Positions 17,201-25,415 of a DNA stretch of 64,000 nt are shown here, one piece after another. The DNA lies in contig JACYMD010000095.1 in the NCBI GenBank assembly GCA_015272215.1, forward strand, positions 1 through 64,000, read 5' to 3'. How positions within the stretch are numbered: position 1 is the first letter of the stretch; every line of letters starts with the position of its first letter. Both the position numbers and the translations under genes were made by a program. The notes beneath the pieces were generated by a model. It ran no database searches, was not told the DNA's origin, and saw nothing but the letters and a program-made list of their open reading frames with translations. Source of the stretch: Rivularia sp. T60_A2020_040 (GTDB taxonomy: Bacteria; Cyanobacteriota; Cyanobacteriia; Cyanobacteriales; Nostocaceae).

Positions 17201-18751
17201 TCACGCCCGAATCACAGTAATAGTAAACTGATTTTCCGTCACCACAACCTGAGTCGATAAACGTTCTTCCATTGGTAAGGCATTTTTACGCCTATCAAAC
17301 ACAAATAACCAACCTTCATTCAATCCCAACCGGGCTAAATAGGATTCTAATTGCTCAATCCCTTCTGCTTGGGGGTCGCGCTTTTTCTCCCGCCATACTT
17401 TTAACTCAATACCTAACGTAACATCTTTGTAACGCAAACATAAATCCATTCTGTCACTACCAATGGCATATTCCCGCTCCAGAATTCCACCACCATTGAC
17501 AACACGATGCAAAAAAGCCATTAATACAATGTGGGGTGCAATTTCATGGTAACTAGTGCTTCTTAATAACGGTTCCCCATGCTGTCGCCAAAACTTGATA
17601 AAAGCTGCAAGCAATGCATCTAAGTTTAACTCTCCTGACTGGGTTAACCAAGTCGGTGCAATCATTGGTAAAGAAGCCATTGGAGTCACCGTTAATACCC
17701 TGGGTAAAACTTCCCGATAAATTGGGTTAGCAATAGTTAATCCACCCTGGGGATGCATTTTACATAAACCCAAATCAATCACAAATTGAATATCATCGTT
17801 GGGTATATCCCCTAATCCCAAACCCGCTAACATCGGTTCGATAATTGCTTTTATCCTTGGTTCTCGCAACCGTTCTGCTAAACTATCGAGATGAGTATCT
17901 TGACGAGCAATTAATATTTCCTTAGCTTGTAAAATATGTTCTTTAGTAATAGTAATACTTCTATCCCTAACCATTTTTTCCACAACTTCTTTGGCAAGAG
18001 CATTAACTAACCAAGGTTGTCCCTGGGTTAAATCAAAAGCTGTTGCTGTGGCTTCTTCTGTGAAAATTTGTCCAGTTGCTGCTGTATGTTGTTGATATAA
18101 TTCTTGTACTTCTTCGGCGTTAAAATTTCTCAGGGTGATGGAAGTAACTTTAATATTAAAAGGACTGGATGTGTTTAATCTGTCACTCCCACCCGATGCA
18201 ACTTTATAATCCCGCACATCCCGTAAACCAATTAATCCTACAGAAGAGGGAAAGTTTTCGGGACGATTGGGAAAACCATCGCGTAATTGGCGTAATACTG
18301 AAATTAAAGTTTGGTCTTGTAGAGAATCAATTTCATCAATAAATATTACCAAAGGTCGGGGGGAAGACTTTGCCCAAGCCTGTAAACTAGCTTTAATCCT
18401 TTGTCCTGGCTCCCCATATTCCCAAGCAGATGGTTGTAAATCGTGGGGTAAGCGAATGGCAATTGTATCACGCCAAGTTCCCAAAATCGCTAATTCTGCG
18501 GCACTGGGGTCATGATTAAAAGCACTTCCTACCTCTATCGATACCACTACTGCTGCATAACGTCCAGTTGCGGTAAGTTGCTGCGAAGCGGCTAACATTG
18601 CGGTAGTTTTACCCGTTTGTCGCGGTGCGTGGATGACAAAATAACTTTCTTGTTCAATCAGCAGCGACAAGTCGGGGAGACGACTTGTTGGTGAGAGCAT
18701 ATAGTGTTTGTCAGCTTGACAGGGACCTGCAATATTGAACCAGCGAGACAT
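17201..18751 (-). CDS. AAA-like ATPase fused to a PD-(D/E)XK nuclease-like domain
   Basis: A 516-residue protein from the ATG at 18751 (MSRWFNIAGPC); a GTG at 18775 is possible. The ATPase part has Walker A APRQTGKTTAM and Walker B PLVIFIDEIDSL, followed by a winged-helix-like region. The C-terminus carries a PD-(D/E)XK pattern: D436 in SDRMDLCL and E449/K451 in GIELKVW. Such ATPase-nuclease proteins are frequent in cyanobacteria and are suspected of roles in defence or mobile-element biology; the function is unproven. It stands alone on the minus strand between a MITE-like element and an antitoxin-like gene. Confidence 0.8.
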   Translation of the reverse strand: MSRWFNIAGPCQADKHYMLSPTSRLPDLSLLIEQESYFVIHAPRQTGKTTAMLAASQQLTATGRYAAVVVSIEVGSAFNHDPSAAELAILGTWRDTIAIRLPHDLQPSAWEYGEPGQRIKASLQAWAKSSPRPLVIFIDEIDSLQDQTLISVLRQLRDGFPNRPENFPSSVGLIGLRDVRDYKVASGGSDRLNTSSPFNIKVTSITLRNFNAEEVQELYQQHTAATGQIFTEEATATAFDLTQGQPWLVNALAKEVVEKMVRDRSITITKEHILQAKEILIARQDTHLDSLAERLREPRIKAIIEPMLAGLGLGDIPNDDIQFVIDLGLCKMHPQGGLTIANPIYREVLPRVLTVTPMASLPMIAPTWLTQSGELNLDALLAAFIKFWRQHGEPLLRSTSYHEIAPHIVLMAFLHRVVNGGGILEREYAIGSDRMDLCLRYKDVTLGIELKVWREKKRDPQAEGIEQLESYLARLGLNEGWLFVFDRRKNALPMEERLSTQVVVTENQFTITVIRA

Positions 18752-18873
18752 GGGATGTTGGCAATTAGCGGACACTTTGAGTTTAGACCATTTTGGGGCT
18801 GGGGATTTTTGTTTGTTTCAGCGCGATATTATTGGAAATGTACACTTAGGTTCCTGTGCTAGCTCCAATCGTT

Positions 18874-19062
18874 ATGAGCAATTTACGAGAGATTGAAAGT
18901 GCTATCACCAAGTTATCCGCAGATGAGCTTGCTGCTTTTCGAGCTTGGTTTGCGGAGTTTGATGCAAAAATATGGGATCAGCAATTTGAGGAAGATGTCG
19001 CAACAGATCGTCTTGATAACTTGGCTCAACGCGCACTGCAACATTTGCGTGAAGGAACATGA
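18874..19062 (+). CDS. Orphan antitoxin-like small protein
   Basis: A 62-residue acidic, helical protein starting MSNLREIESAITKLSADELA and containing FRAWFAEFDAKIWDQQFEED. It matches the antitoxin half of RelE/ParE-type pairs common in cyanobacteria. Its TGA overlaps an ATG (ATGA, 19059-19062) as in toxin-antitoxin operons, but the following frame ends after about 20 codons and no toxin is recognisable. The normal C-terminus of this family also seems cut short. It is probably a leftover of a pair that lost its toxin, or a stand-alone antitoxin. Confidence 0.7.
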   Translation: MSNLREIESAITKLSADELAAFRAWFAEFDAKIWDQQFEEDVATDRLDNLAQRALQHLREGT

Positions 19063-19231
19063 GACGCATAACACGCATAACACTAAATCCGATCGCCTCC
19101 TTCAGTCGTCATATTATATAGACGGCTTTTTTAAGCGAAAATATCTCTGTGTACGTTCTGGAGCAAGGTGATGACAGAAAAAATATACTTAAATTACGAC
19201 TGTACTGGTTTAGACATGGTTTAAAGATTGC

Positions 19232-19831
19232 ATGGATAAACTACCCCAGTCAAATTCTTCCCTAACTTCCGATGTGGCGGATGAAGCTTTGTTTGTGGCG
19301 CTAAAAAATGGCGATGCTGCGGCTTTAAGTATTTTATTCCAGCGTCACGGTCGTTTAGTGTATGGATTAGCACTGAAAATTTTGGCAAACCCCCAGGAAG
19401 CCGAGGATTTAACTCAGGAAATATTTCTGACATTGTGGCGGAAAGCATCTACTAATCCCGATTGTCGCTTTTTTGTCCGCTATTTGGTGACGATAACGCG
19501 ATCGCGTGCCATCGACAAAATTCGCGCTCGCACTAGACAACTTAAACTTGTGGAAAAAGTAGGAACTATGAGCAATAACATAATACCCAAACCAACACCT
19601 GTCGAACAAGCAAGTTTTGCAGAGCGATCGCAAAAAGTTAATCATGCTATGAGTGAACTTCCCGAAAAGCAACGTCAAGTGATTGAATTAGCTTATAACC
19701 AGGGGTTGAGTCAATCAGAAATAGCCAAAAAACTCGATATTCCCCTTGGTACAGTCAAAACCAGCACCCGTCAAGGATTATTAAAACTCAAACGGATTTT
19801 ACTAGATTCTGATTTATTATCATATGAATAA
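19232..19831 (+). CDS. ECF-type RNA polymerase sigma factor
   Basis: A 199-residue group IV sigma factor. Region 2 covers about residues 20-100 (LFQRHGRLVYGLALKILANP, AEDLTQEIFLTLWRKA) and region 4 about 135-190 (LPEKQRQVIELAYNQGLSQS, IAKKLDIPLGTVKT). There is no region 1 or 3, as expected. The next gene overlaps by 8 nt and encodes a membrane anti-sigma factor, so activity is probably released by an envelope or oxidative signal. Autoregulation is common in such pairs but no promoter was identified. Confidence 0.93.
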   Translation: MDKLPQSNSSLTSDVADEALFVALKNGDAAALSILFQRHGRLVYGLALKILANPQEAEDLTQEIFLTLWRKASTNPDCRFFVRYLVTITRSRAIDKIRARTRQLKLVEKVGTMSNNIIPKPTPVEQASFAERSQKVNHAMSELPEKQRQVIELAYNQGLSQSEIAKKLDIPLGTVKTSTRQGLLKLKRILLDSDLLSYE

Positions 19832-20657
19832 ATCTTTCAATTCTGAACATATTAAAAACTTAGTTGCGGGGTTTGTTGTAGATGATCTTTCCCCGGAGGA
19901 AGCTGAGGAATTTCGGTTATTACTCGATCAACATCCAGAATTAATTAGGGAAGTTGAGGATTTACAGGAAGTTTTGCGACAGGTTGTAGATGGTTTTATC
20001 GAAGTAGAACCACCTGCTGATTTGTTAGGTAAAATTCTCTCGCAAGCGGAAGGAATGACAATTAAACAAACAAATATAAATCATATTCCCATTCAAAACA
20101 ATCGTAATTTACTCATCCCAAAAATCTCTCGGCGATGGACAAAAATTGCTGGTAGTATCGCTGCATTGTTTGTAGTAATTATCGGTGTTGATAATTATTT
20201 ATTGCGGCAAAAATTGACTGTTGTCACCGCAGAACATCAAAAGTTACGCCAGGATTTTGCTCAAGTTAAAGATGTTAAAAATCTGCTGCAAAATTCCCAA
20301 ACGCGATTGTATACTTTTGAAGCAGTTAACTCTACAAATCAGATTACAGATAATGCTTCCGGAAGTATAATTATCAATTCCCAAAAACAAAAAGCTGTGA
20401 TGGTATTCCAAAATCTTCCCGCACCTCCTCCTGGATACAGTTATCTGTTATGGACAATTGTCAACGATGAAAAATTACCTTGCGGTCAAGTTAAACCCTA
20501 TTCCTGGGGTACAGCTTCCTATGATTTACCATTTACAAAGCAAATGTACCAAGAATTTTCTCACCCCCAATTTTCTGGGTTAGTTATTACATTAGAAACA
20601 AATCCCAATGTAACTCGTCCGACGGGAACTGTTGTTATGCAAAGTTCACAGATTTAA
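19824..20657 (+). CDS. RskA-type membrane anti-sigma factor
   Basis: A 277-residue protein that overlaps the sigma gene by 8 nt. Residues 1-70 are a cytosolic sigma-binding domain (LVAGFVVDDLSPEEAEEF, acidic, no zinc-binding HxxxCxxC). One membrane helix lies near 105-125 (WTKIAGSIAALFVVIIGVDN). The extracytoplasmic part has a coiled segment and an RskA domain with LPAPPPGYSYLLWTIVND and a C-terminal TGTVVM motif. It would hold the sigma factor at the membrane until proteolysis or another signal frees it. Confidence 0.9.
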   Translation: MNKSFNSEHIKNLVAGFVVDDLSPEEAEEFRLLLDQHPELIREVEDLQEVLRQVVDGFIEVEPPADLLGKILSQAEGMTIKQTNINHIPIQNNRNLLIPKISRRWTKIAGSIAALFVVIIGVDNYLLRQKLTVVTAEHQKLRQDFAQVKDVKNLLQNSQTRLYTFEAVNSTNQITDNASGSIIINSQKQKAVMVFQNLPAPPPGYSYLLWTIVNDEKLPCGQVKPYSWGTASYDLPFTKQMYQEFSHPQFSGLVITLETNPNVTRPTGTVVMQSSQI

Positions 20658-20726
20658 ATTTTATTGAAAGAAAATTTAAATAAAATTTAAACTTTACCAC
20701 TGATTCATTTCGGTTTTATGTAGCAG

Positions 20727-20969
20727 ATGAAAACACTTAAAAAATTTGGCTTATGTCTTTTTGATCGAGAGATGATGCCGACGGCATTAAAAGTTTCTGT
20801 TGTGGTTGGTTCTATTTTATTTGTAATCAATCACGGTTCGGCTTTAAGCAAAAATCAAATGAATCGTGAACGGTGGATGTCTGCTGCTGTAACCTACTTA
20901 ATTCCCTATATGGTAAATATCCACGGTCAATATGTGAGTCGTTCTAGAAAATATTCAGATACTAATTAA
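20727..20969 (+). CDS. nrtS: NrtS-type nitrate/nitrite transporter
   Basis: An 80-residue protein with two membrane segments (about 20-38 and 51-66) and the conserved segments MMPTALKVSVVVGSILFVIN, NHGSALSK, RERWMSAAVTYLIPY and MVNIHGQYVSR. This pattern is that of the small NrtS family implicated in nitrate/nitrite movement across the membrane. It follows the anti-sigma gene by 69 bp on the same strand and precedes a cupin gene; a link to the sigma factor regulon is possible but not shown. Confidence 0.8.
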   Translation: MKTLKKFGLCLFDREMMPTALKVSVVVGSILFVINHGSALSKNQMNRERWMSAAVTYLIPYMVNIHGQYVSRSRKYSDTN

Positions 20970-20999
20970 TATTATAAATGGTGCTTTGACGGAATAATT

Positions 21000-21629
21000 A
21001 TGGCTAATTCTAAAGATTGTATTGATTATCAAAACTGGCTGTTAAACGATGATGGTGAGTCTATTAGCTTAAACCTTGAAGAACTTGCTTTACCAGAAAA
21101 ACCCTACCGTTTATACCGTTTTCTGACGGAAGTAGAAGATATTTTAGATCATATCAATGATGATTATCTTCGTATTCAGAAAATTATGCCACTGGTGCGA
21201 AAATTATTGAGTAGTTCCTATTGGTTACAAATGGAGTTTACTCAACCACCAATTGACCCCGGTTGGTCTGTACAATTTTTGTATGATGAGTATGAGTTTC
21301 CTTTAACTATCCAGATGGTTGCTTGGCTACCGGCTCATGTTTCTCCTATTCATAATCATGGTACTTGGGGTATTGTTGCTGTTGTGAATGGAGAGGAAAA
21401 AAATCAATTTTGGCAAAGAGTTCCGACATTAGAATATCCAAATCGTATTGAATGTGTCGGTGAAAAAATTTTGGTTCCCGGCGATATTATTGGTTTTACA
21501 CCGGATGCTATCCACTGTGTTGAACCTTTGGGAAATGAACCAGTGGTAACGTTTAATCTTTATGGGGAAACTGCATATCATCAGCGTTTTGAATTCGATC
21601 GACTCACCCATCAAGCTGAAAATTTTTGA
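21000..21629 (+). CDS. Cysteine-dioxygenase-like cupin protein
   Basis: A 209-residue cytosolic protein. The central cupin motif HVSPIHNHGTWGIVAVVNGEE supplies the metal-binding His/His/Glu set, and IHCVEP the third His. This arrangement resembles type I cysteine dioxygenases and the related cupins found in many cyanobacteria. The substrate cannot be fixed from sequence. It lies 30 bp after nrtS and is the last gene before a 221-bp interval leading to the type III CRISPR operon. Confidence 0.82.
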   Translation: MANSKDCIDYQNWLLNDDGESISLNLEELALPEKPYRLYRFLTEVEDILDHINDDYLRIQKIMPLVRKLLSSSYWLQMEFTQPPIDPGWSVQFLYDEYEFPLTIQMVAWLPAHVSPIHNHGTWGIVAVVNGEEKNQFWQRVPTLEYPNRIECVGEKILVPGDIIGFTPDAIHCVEPLGNEPVVTFNLYGETAYHQRFEFDRLTHQAENF

Positions 21630-21850
21630 GGTGTGAATTAATCAGATATCTTACCAATCCCATCACACAAACCTCTTTGATCTTCTTTTAGATTCCCACT
21701 ATTGTGTAAATAATTGTTAATGCGATCGCAACCCTCTGCTAATAATTTATCGTGTTTGGTTGATTATTTATAGATTAGCAGCTATTCGGAATAGGGTATT
21801 TCCGACCATGTGCCATAATGAGCATGGCAATTTTGTGATACATCTACCGT

Positions 21851-23131
21851 ATGAGTACATCTGAGTTTGATGGGTATAAAGTAGACCACTTGTTTTTGTT
21901 GATTGGGGAGAATCCTTTACCGAATTATGTTGCAGCGAATCTCTTACTGAATAAAGGGGGAACTGCCTATTTGGTACACACAACAGGTACTAATGAATCA
22001 GCTACAAGACTGCAAAAGATTTTAAAGAGCGAGTTAAATGGGTTTAAGGATGTAGTGTTGCCATCGCTCGGTGATTATGAGTCAGATGCATTCCATATTC
22101 AGAAGAAAATTAGCGAAGAATTAGAAAAAATCAAAGCTGGGAAAATCGGGTTGAATTATACTGGTGGAACCAAAGCAATGGCTGTACACAGTTACAGAGC
22201 AGCTTTTGCGAATCGTTCTGATGCTATTTTCAGCTATCTTGACCCTCGCAGGTTAGAAATGTGCATAGATAGGGAAGATGGAGAACGCGATCGAATCAAG
22301 ATAAAACCTAGCACATTGCCAGTTCAACTAGTCAAAATTTTCCAATTACATTTCCAATTAGATGAATCGAACTTAAAAAAGTTAAAAGCAAACATCAAGA
22401 AGGAACCACAATTAGCAGGATTAGCTAATGTTTTTGCAAATATCTTTGCAGACAAACTAAAAGTCGATAAGTGGTTTAGCTGGTACTATGATGTTTTCCG
22501 GAAACAAACAAGAAAATCAAATGGTAAGGATGATTGGAAGAGCGAAGAAGCTTTAAAGGATATATTAATATCTCTGGAATCTTTACCAGGAGAAATTGCC
22601 TTAGCTTTTAAACAAGAAAATTTTATTAACCCTGATAATAAGCTTTCGTTGAAAGAAGTTAAAAAAACAGAAAATTTCATCAAAAACAAACACTTTTGTG
22701 AATGGTTAAATGGTTTATGGCTAGAGCATTATGTGTTGAGGCAAATACAATACCTTGCTGAATGTGGATACATTAATGATTACGGAATGACATTTAATGT
22801 TCCTCTCCCAGGTACTAAACAAGGATTTGAATTTGATGTAGCCTTTACACGAGGATATCAACTTTTTGCGCTTTCTTGTACAACAGAAAGCAAGCGAGGT
22901 ATGTGTAAACAAAAACTTTTTGAAGCATATCTTAGAGCAAGACAAATGGGAGGAGATGAAGCAAGAGTAGCTTTAATTTGCTGTTCTAATGAACCAGATA
23001 CTCTCAAAGCTGAGATTGCAGATTCTATAAATGATAACAAAATCCAGGTTTTTGGACGCGAGCATTTAACAAATTTATCTCAAGAAATCGCTGATTGGAT
23101 TGCTCAAAATGACCGGGAGGCATCAAAATGA
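21851..23131 (+). CDS. CARF-domain protein with PD-(D/E)XK nuclease-like domain (type III accessory effector)
   Basis: A 426-residue protein. The N-terminal 150 residues form a CARF Rossmann domain with the ligand-binding TGGTK (residues 104-108) in IGLNYTGGTKAMAVHSY. The C-terminal half has WLNGLWLEHYVL (E292) and FEFDVAFTRGYQLFALSCTT (D329), followed by K348 and E358. This matches DUF1887/Card1-like nucleases activated by cyclic oligoadenylate, but the usual SCK lysine is Thr344 here; K348 may replace it. It is the first gene of the operon, overlapping cas10 by 4 nt, so it is the likely receiver of the Cas10 signal. Confidence 0.85.
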   Translation: MSTSEFDGYKVDHLFLLIGENPLPNYVAANLLLNKGGTAYLVHTTGTNESATRLQKILKSELNGFKDVVLPSLGDYESDAFHIQKKISEELEKIKAGKIGLNYTGGTKAMAVHSYRAAFANRSDAIFSYLDPRRLEMCIDREDGERDRIKIKPSTLPVQLVKIFQLHFQLDESNLKKLKANIKKEPQLAGLANVFANIFADKLKVDKWFSWYYDVFRKQTRKSNGKDDWKSEEALKDILISLESLPGEIALAFKQENFINPDNKLSLKEVKKTENFIKNKHFCEWLNGLWLEHYVLRQIQYLAECGYINDYGMTFNVPLPGTKQGFEFDVAFTRGYQLFALSCTTESKRGMCKQKLFEAYLRARQMGGDEARVALICCSNEPDTLKAEIADSINDNKIQVFGREHLTNLSQEIADWIAQNDREASK

Positions 23132-24744
23132 GTCAATTTACATTAACTTTTATTGATACTACAGATATTCAAGGTTATGTATTTAGTAGCAACCGCTTAC
23201 GAGAAAATATCGGAGCATCTTATTTAGTTTCTGCTGCTACTGGAGAATGGGTAGAAGAGAGTTTAGAAAAATTAGGAATACTTAAAGATAGACAAACAAA
23301 AGCAATTGAAAGTAGTAACTGTAATGCAGAATTAATTTATTCGGGAGGTGGGAATGTATTAATAATATTTAAGTCTAAACAAATAGCAATAGAGTTTACT
23401 CAAATTCTCAGTCGAAAAGCATTATTAGAAGCACCTGGACTGAATTTATTAGTTGCTCATCAAGAATTTGATTGGGATACCCAAAAGTTATATCAAGTAA
23501 TTCAAGATTTAGTAACAGATAAAATCGAGCGACAAAAACATGAACGGATTGTTTCTGCTCCGCTTCTTGGGTTAGGAGTGACAGCAAGTTGTAATTCAAC
23601 ACTTTTACCAGCTATAGATAAAAGTGATAATTATATTAATTATGAAGATAGTGAAGAAGAGAAAATTTATTTAATTTCCAGAGAAACTAAACAGAAATTA
23701 ATTGCTGCTCGTCAGGCTAATAAGAAGTTAGAAAACCTATTTCAAGGTGTAGTTAATCCAGGTATTTATCAATTTCCCTACCGTACTGATAACTTAGGGA
23801 GAACGTCAGGTGAATCAAGTTATGTTGCGGTAATCCATGCTGATGGCAATGGGATGGGTAAACGGTTTAAAAAACATGGTGATGGACGAGAAAATCGAGA
23901 TTATATTAATGCAATGCGAGAACTATCTCGCAGCATTCAACAAGCAGGAGAGAAAGCACTAATTGCTGTCAGTAAGACTATTATTAATTCAATATCACAA
24001 GCTAAAGTAGTAGGTAAACTAGGAGAGTTTTCATTAAAAGGTCAATACTATCTTCCTTTTCGTCCTTTGGTTTATGGTGGTGATGATACCACTTTTGTTT
24101 GTGAAGGTAGATTAGGTTTAGAATTAGCTGCTTTATATCTTCGAGAGCTTGAAAAAGAAATTCTAGCTGATGGTGAAAAATTAACGGCTTGTGCAGGTAT
24201 TTGTGTTGTCAAAACTCATTATCCATTTGCACAAGCATATGAAATTAGTGAAGCTTTATGTCGGGAAGCAAAGAAATTTGTCAAAGAGAAAAAACAGTTT
24301 GAACCTCAAGGATTTTCAGCACTTGATTGGCATTTAGCAGCAAGTAGTTTATCTGGGTCAATTTCAGAAATTCGCCAACGTGAATATCAAATAAAGTCTG
24401 ATAAAGAAAAACCCAAAAAACTAAATATGCGACCAGTACGACTTAATAAACATGATGATGAATGGCGTACTTGGGAAGGTTTTACTGGAGTTATTCGGCA
24501 ATTTAACGAAGATGAAAAATGGCGTAATAGCTATAACAAAATAATGGACTTACGTGATGTATTACGTCAAGGTTCTCTCGCAACTCAGGAGTTTATTCGG
24601 AATACAGGAGTAGGAAAATTACCATCATTTCCTAAGTGTAGTAAAGATATTGATGAATTAGCAAGAAATGGATGGTTAGATGATGAATGTGGATATTTTG
24701 ATGCAATTGAAGCAATGGAATTTTATCTGGGATTAGATGATTAG
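23128..24744 (+). CDS. cas10: Cas10 (GGDD cyclase, no HD domain), type III-D
   Basis: A 538-residue protein, short for Cas10. It starts directly with a palm-like domain (LTFIDTTDIQGYVFSSNRLR) instead of an HD nuclease domain. The second palm has VIHADGNGMGKRFKK and the cyclase motif GGDD at residues 317-320 (LVYGGDDTTFV). So synthesis of cyclic oligoadenylate looks intact, while the HD-dependent DNase activity of many Cas10 proteins should be absent. ATGA overlap with the CARF gene; the next gene starts 2 nt after its stop. This fits a system that defends by signalling and RNA cleavage. Confidence 0.9.
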   Translation: MSQFTLTFIDTTDIQGYVFSSNRLRENIGASYLVSAATGEWVEESLEKLGILKDRQTKAIESSNCNAELIYSGGGNVLIIFKSKQIAIEFTQILSRKALLEAPGLNLLVAHQEFDWDTQKLYQVIQDLVTDKIERQKHERIVSAPLLGLGVTASCNSTLLPAIDKSDNYINYEDSEEEKIYLISRETKQKLIAARQANKKLENLFQGVVNPGIYQFPYRTDNLGRTSGESSYVAVIHADGNGMGKRFKKHGDGRENRDYINAMRELSRSIQQAGEKALIAVSKTIINSISQAKVVGKLGEFSLKGQYYLPFRPLVYGGDDTTFVCEGRLGLELAALYLRELEKEILADGEKLTACAGICVVKTHYPFAQAYEISEALCREAKKFVKEKKQFEPQGFSALDWHLAASSLSGSISEIRQREYQIKSDKEKPKKLNMRPVRLNKHDDEWRTWEGFTGVIRQFNEDEKWRNSYNKIMDLRDVLRQGSLATQEFIRNTGVGKLPSFPKCSKDIDELARNGWLDDECGYFDAIEAMEFYLGLDD

Positions 24745-24746
24745 AC

Positions 24747-25415
24747 ATGATATATAAACTTAAAATTAAACTATTAAGTGATACTACCTTTGGTCGTGGT
24801 GATGGTGTCGCAGGGTTAATAGACCAAGAAGTAGAACACGATAAATATGGATTTCCCTATTTACGAGGACGCACTCTCAAAGGTTTATTGAGTGAAGAAT
24901 GTGATAATTTAATTGCTATTTTACCAGATGAAATTCAGAAAAATTATTGGGAAAATATCGCTTGTCAATTATTTGGTATTCCAGGTAGTAAATTAGAAAC
25001 AATTGCCAAAATCCACATAGGAGATGCATATTTACCTGATGATTTACGTCAAGTAGTTGCTTATGAAATAGATAGCGAACAACTTACAAATCAAGATATT
25101 CTCAGTTCCCTAACTTCAATTCGTCGTCAAACAGCAATCAATAGTGAAAATGGGGTTGCTGACGAAGGAAGTTTACGGTCATTTCGTGTTGTGATTCGTG
25201 AGTTAGAATTCCAAGCAGATTTATTATTTGAAACTCAACCAAGTGATGAAATACTATCTCTTTTATCTGTGTGTACGCTAGCATTACGACGTTTAGGAAG
25301 CGGACGAAATAGAGGTCGTGGTCATGTTGCTTGTACTTTACATGATGTTGATGAAAATGACATTACACAGCGATACTTAAAGTTATTTGGAAAAGTCGGA
25401 GAAACAATTTCATGA
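24747..25415 (+). CDS. Cas7 (Csm3-like RAMP) backbone subunit
   Basis: A 222-residue single-domain RAMP protein. It has the YLRGRTLKGLL loop (residues 38-48) and the glycine-rich loop RRLGSGRNRGRGHVACTL near the C-terminus. Asp26 in GLIDQEVEHD lies at the place of the catalytic Asp of Csm3, 15 residues before the GRTLKG glycine, so this subunit should cut target RNA. It overlaps the csx10 gene by 4 nt (ATGA). In the III-Dv complex the equivalent subunit is fused to Cas5 and Cas11; here it is separate. Confidence 0.87.
   Translation: MIYKLKIKLLSDTTFGRGDGVAGLIDQEVEHDKYGFPYLRGRTLKGLLSEECDNLIAILPDEIQKNYWENIACQLFGIPGSKLETIAKIHIGDAYLPDDLRQVVAYEIDSEQLTNQDILSSLTSIRRQTAINSENGVADEGSLRSFRVVIRELEFQADLLFETQPSDEILSLLSVCTLALRRLGSGRNRGRGHVACTLHDVDENDITQRYLKLFGKVGETIS

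Noticed and set aside
18893..19171. Alternative frame of 92 codons over the antitoxin-like gene
   Set aside because: Frame +1 to a conserved small protein; composition not protein-like.
21630..21850. Possible leader or array remnant before the CARF gene
   Set aside because: No repeats or leader-like structure; only an ordinary upstream region.
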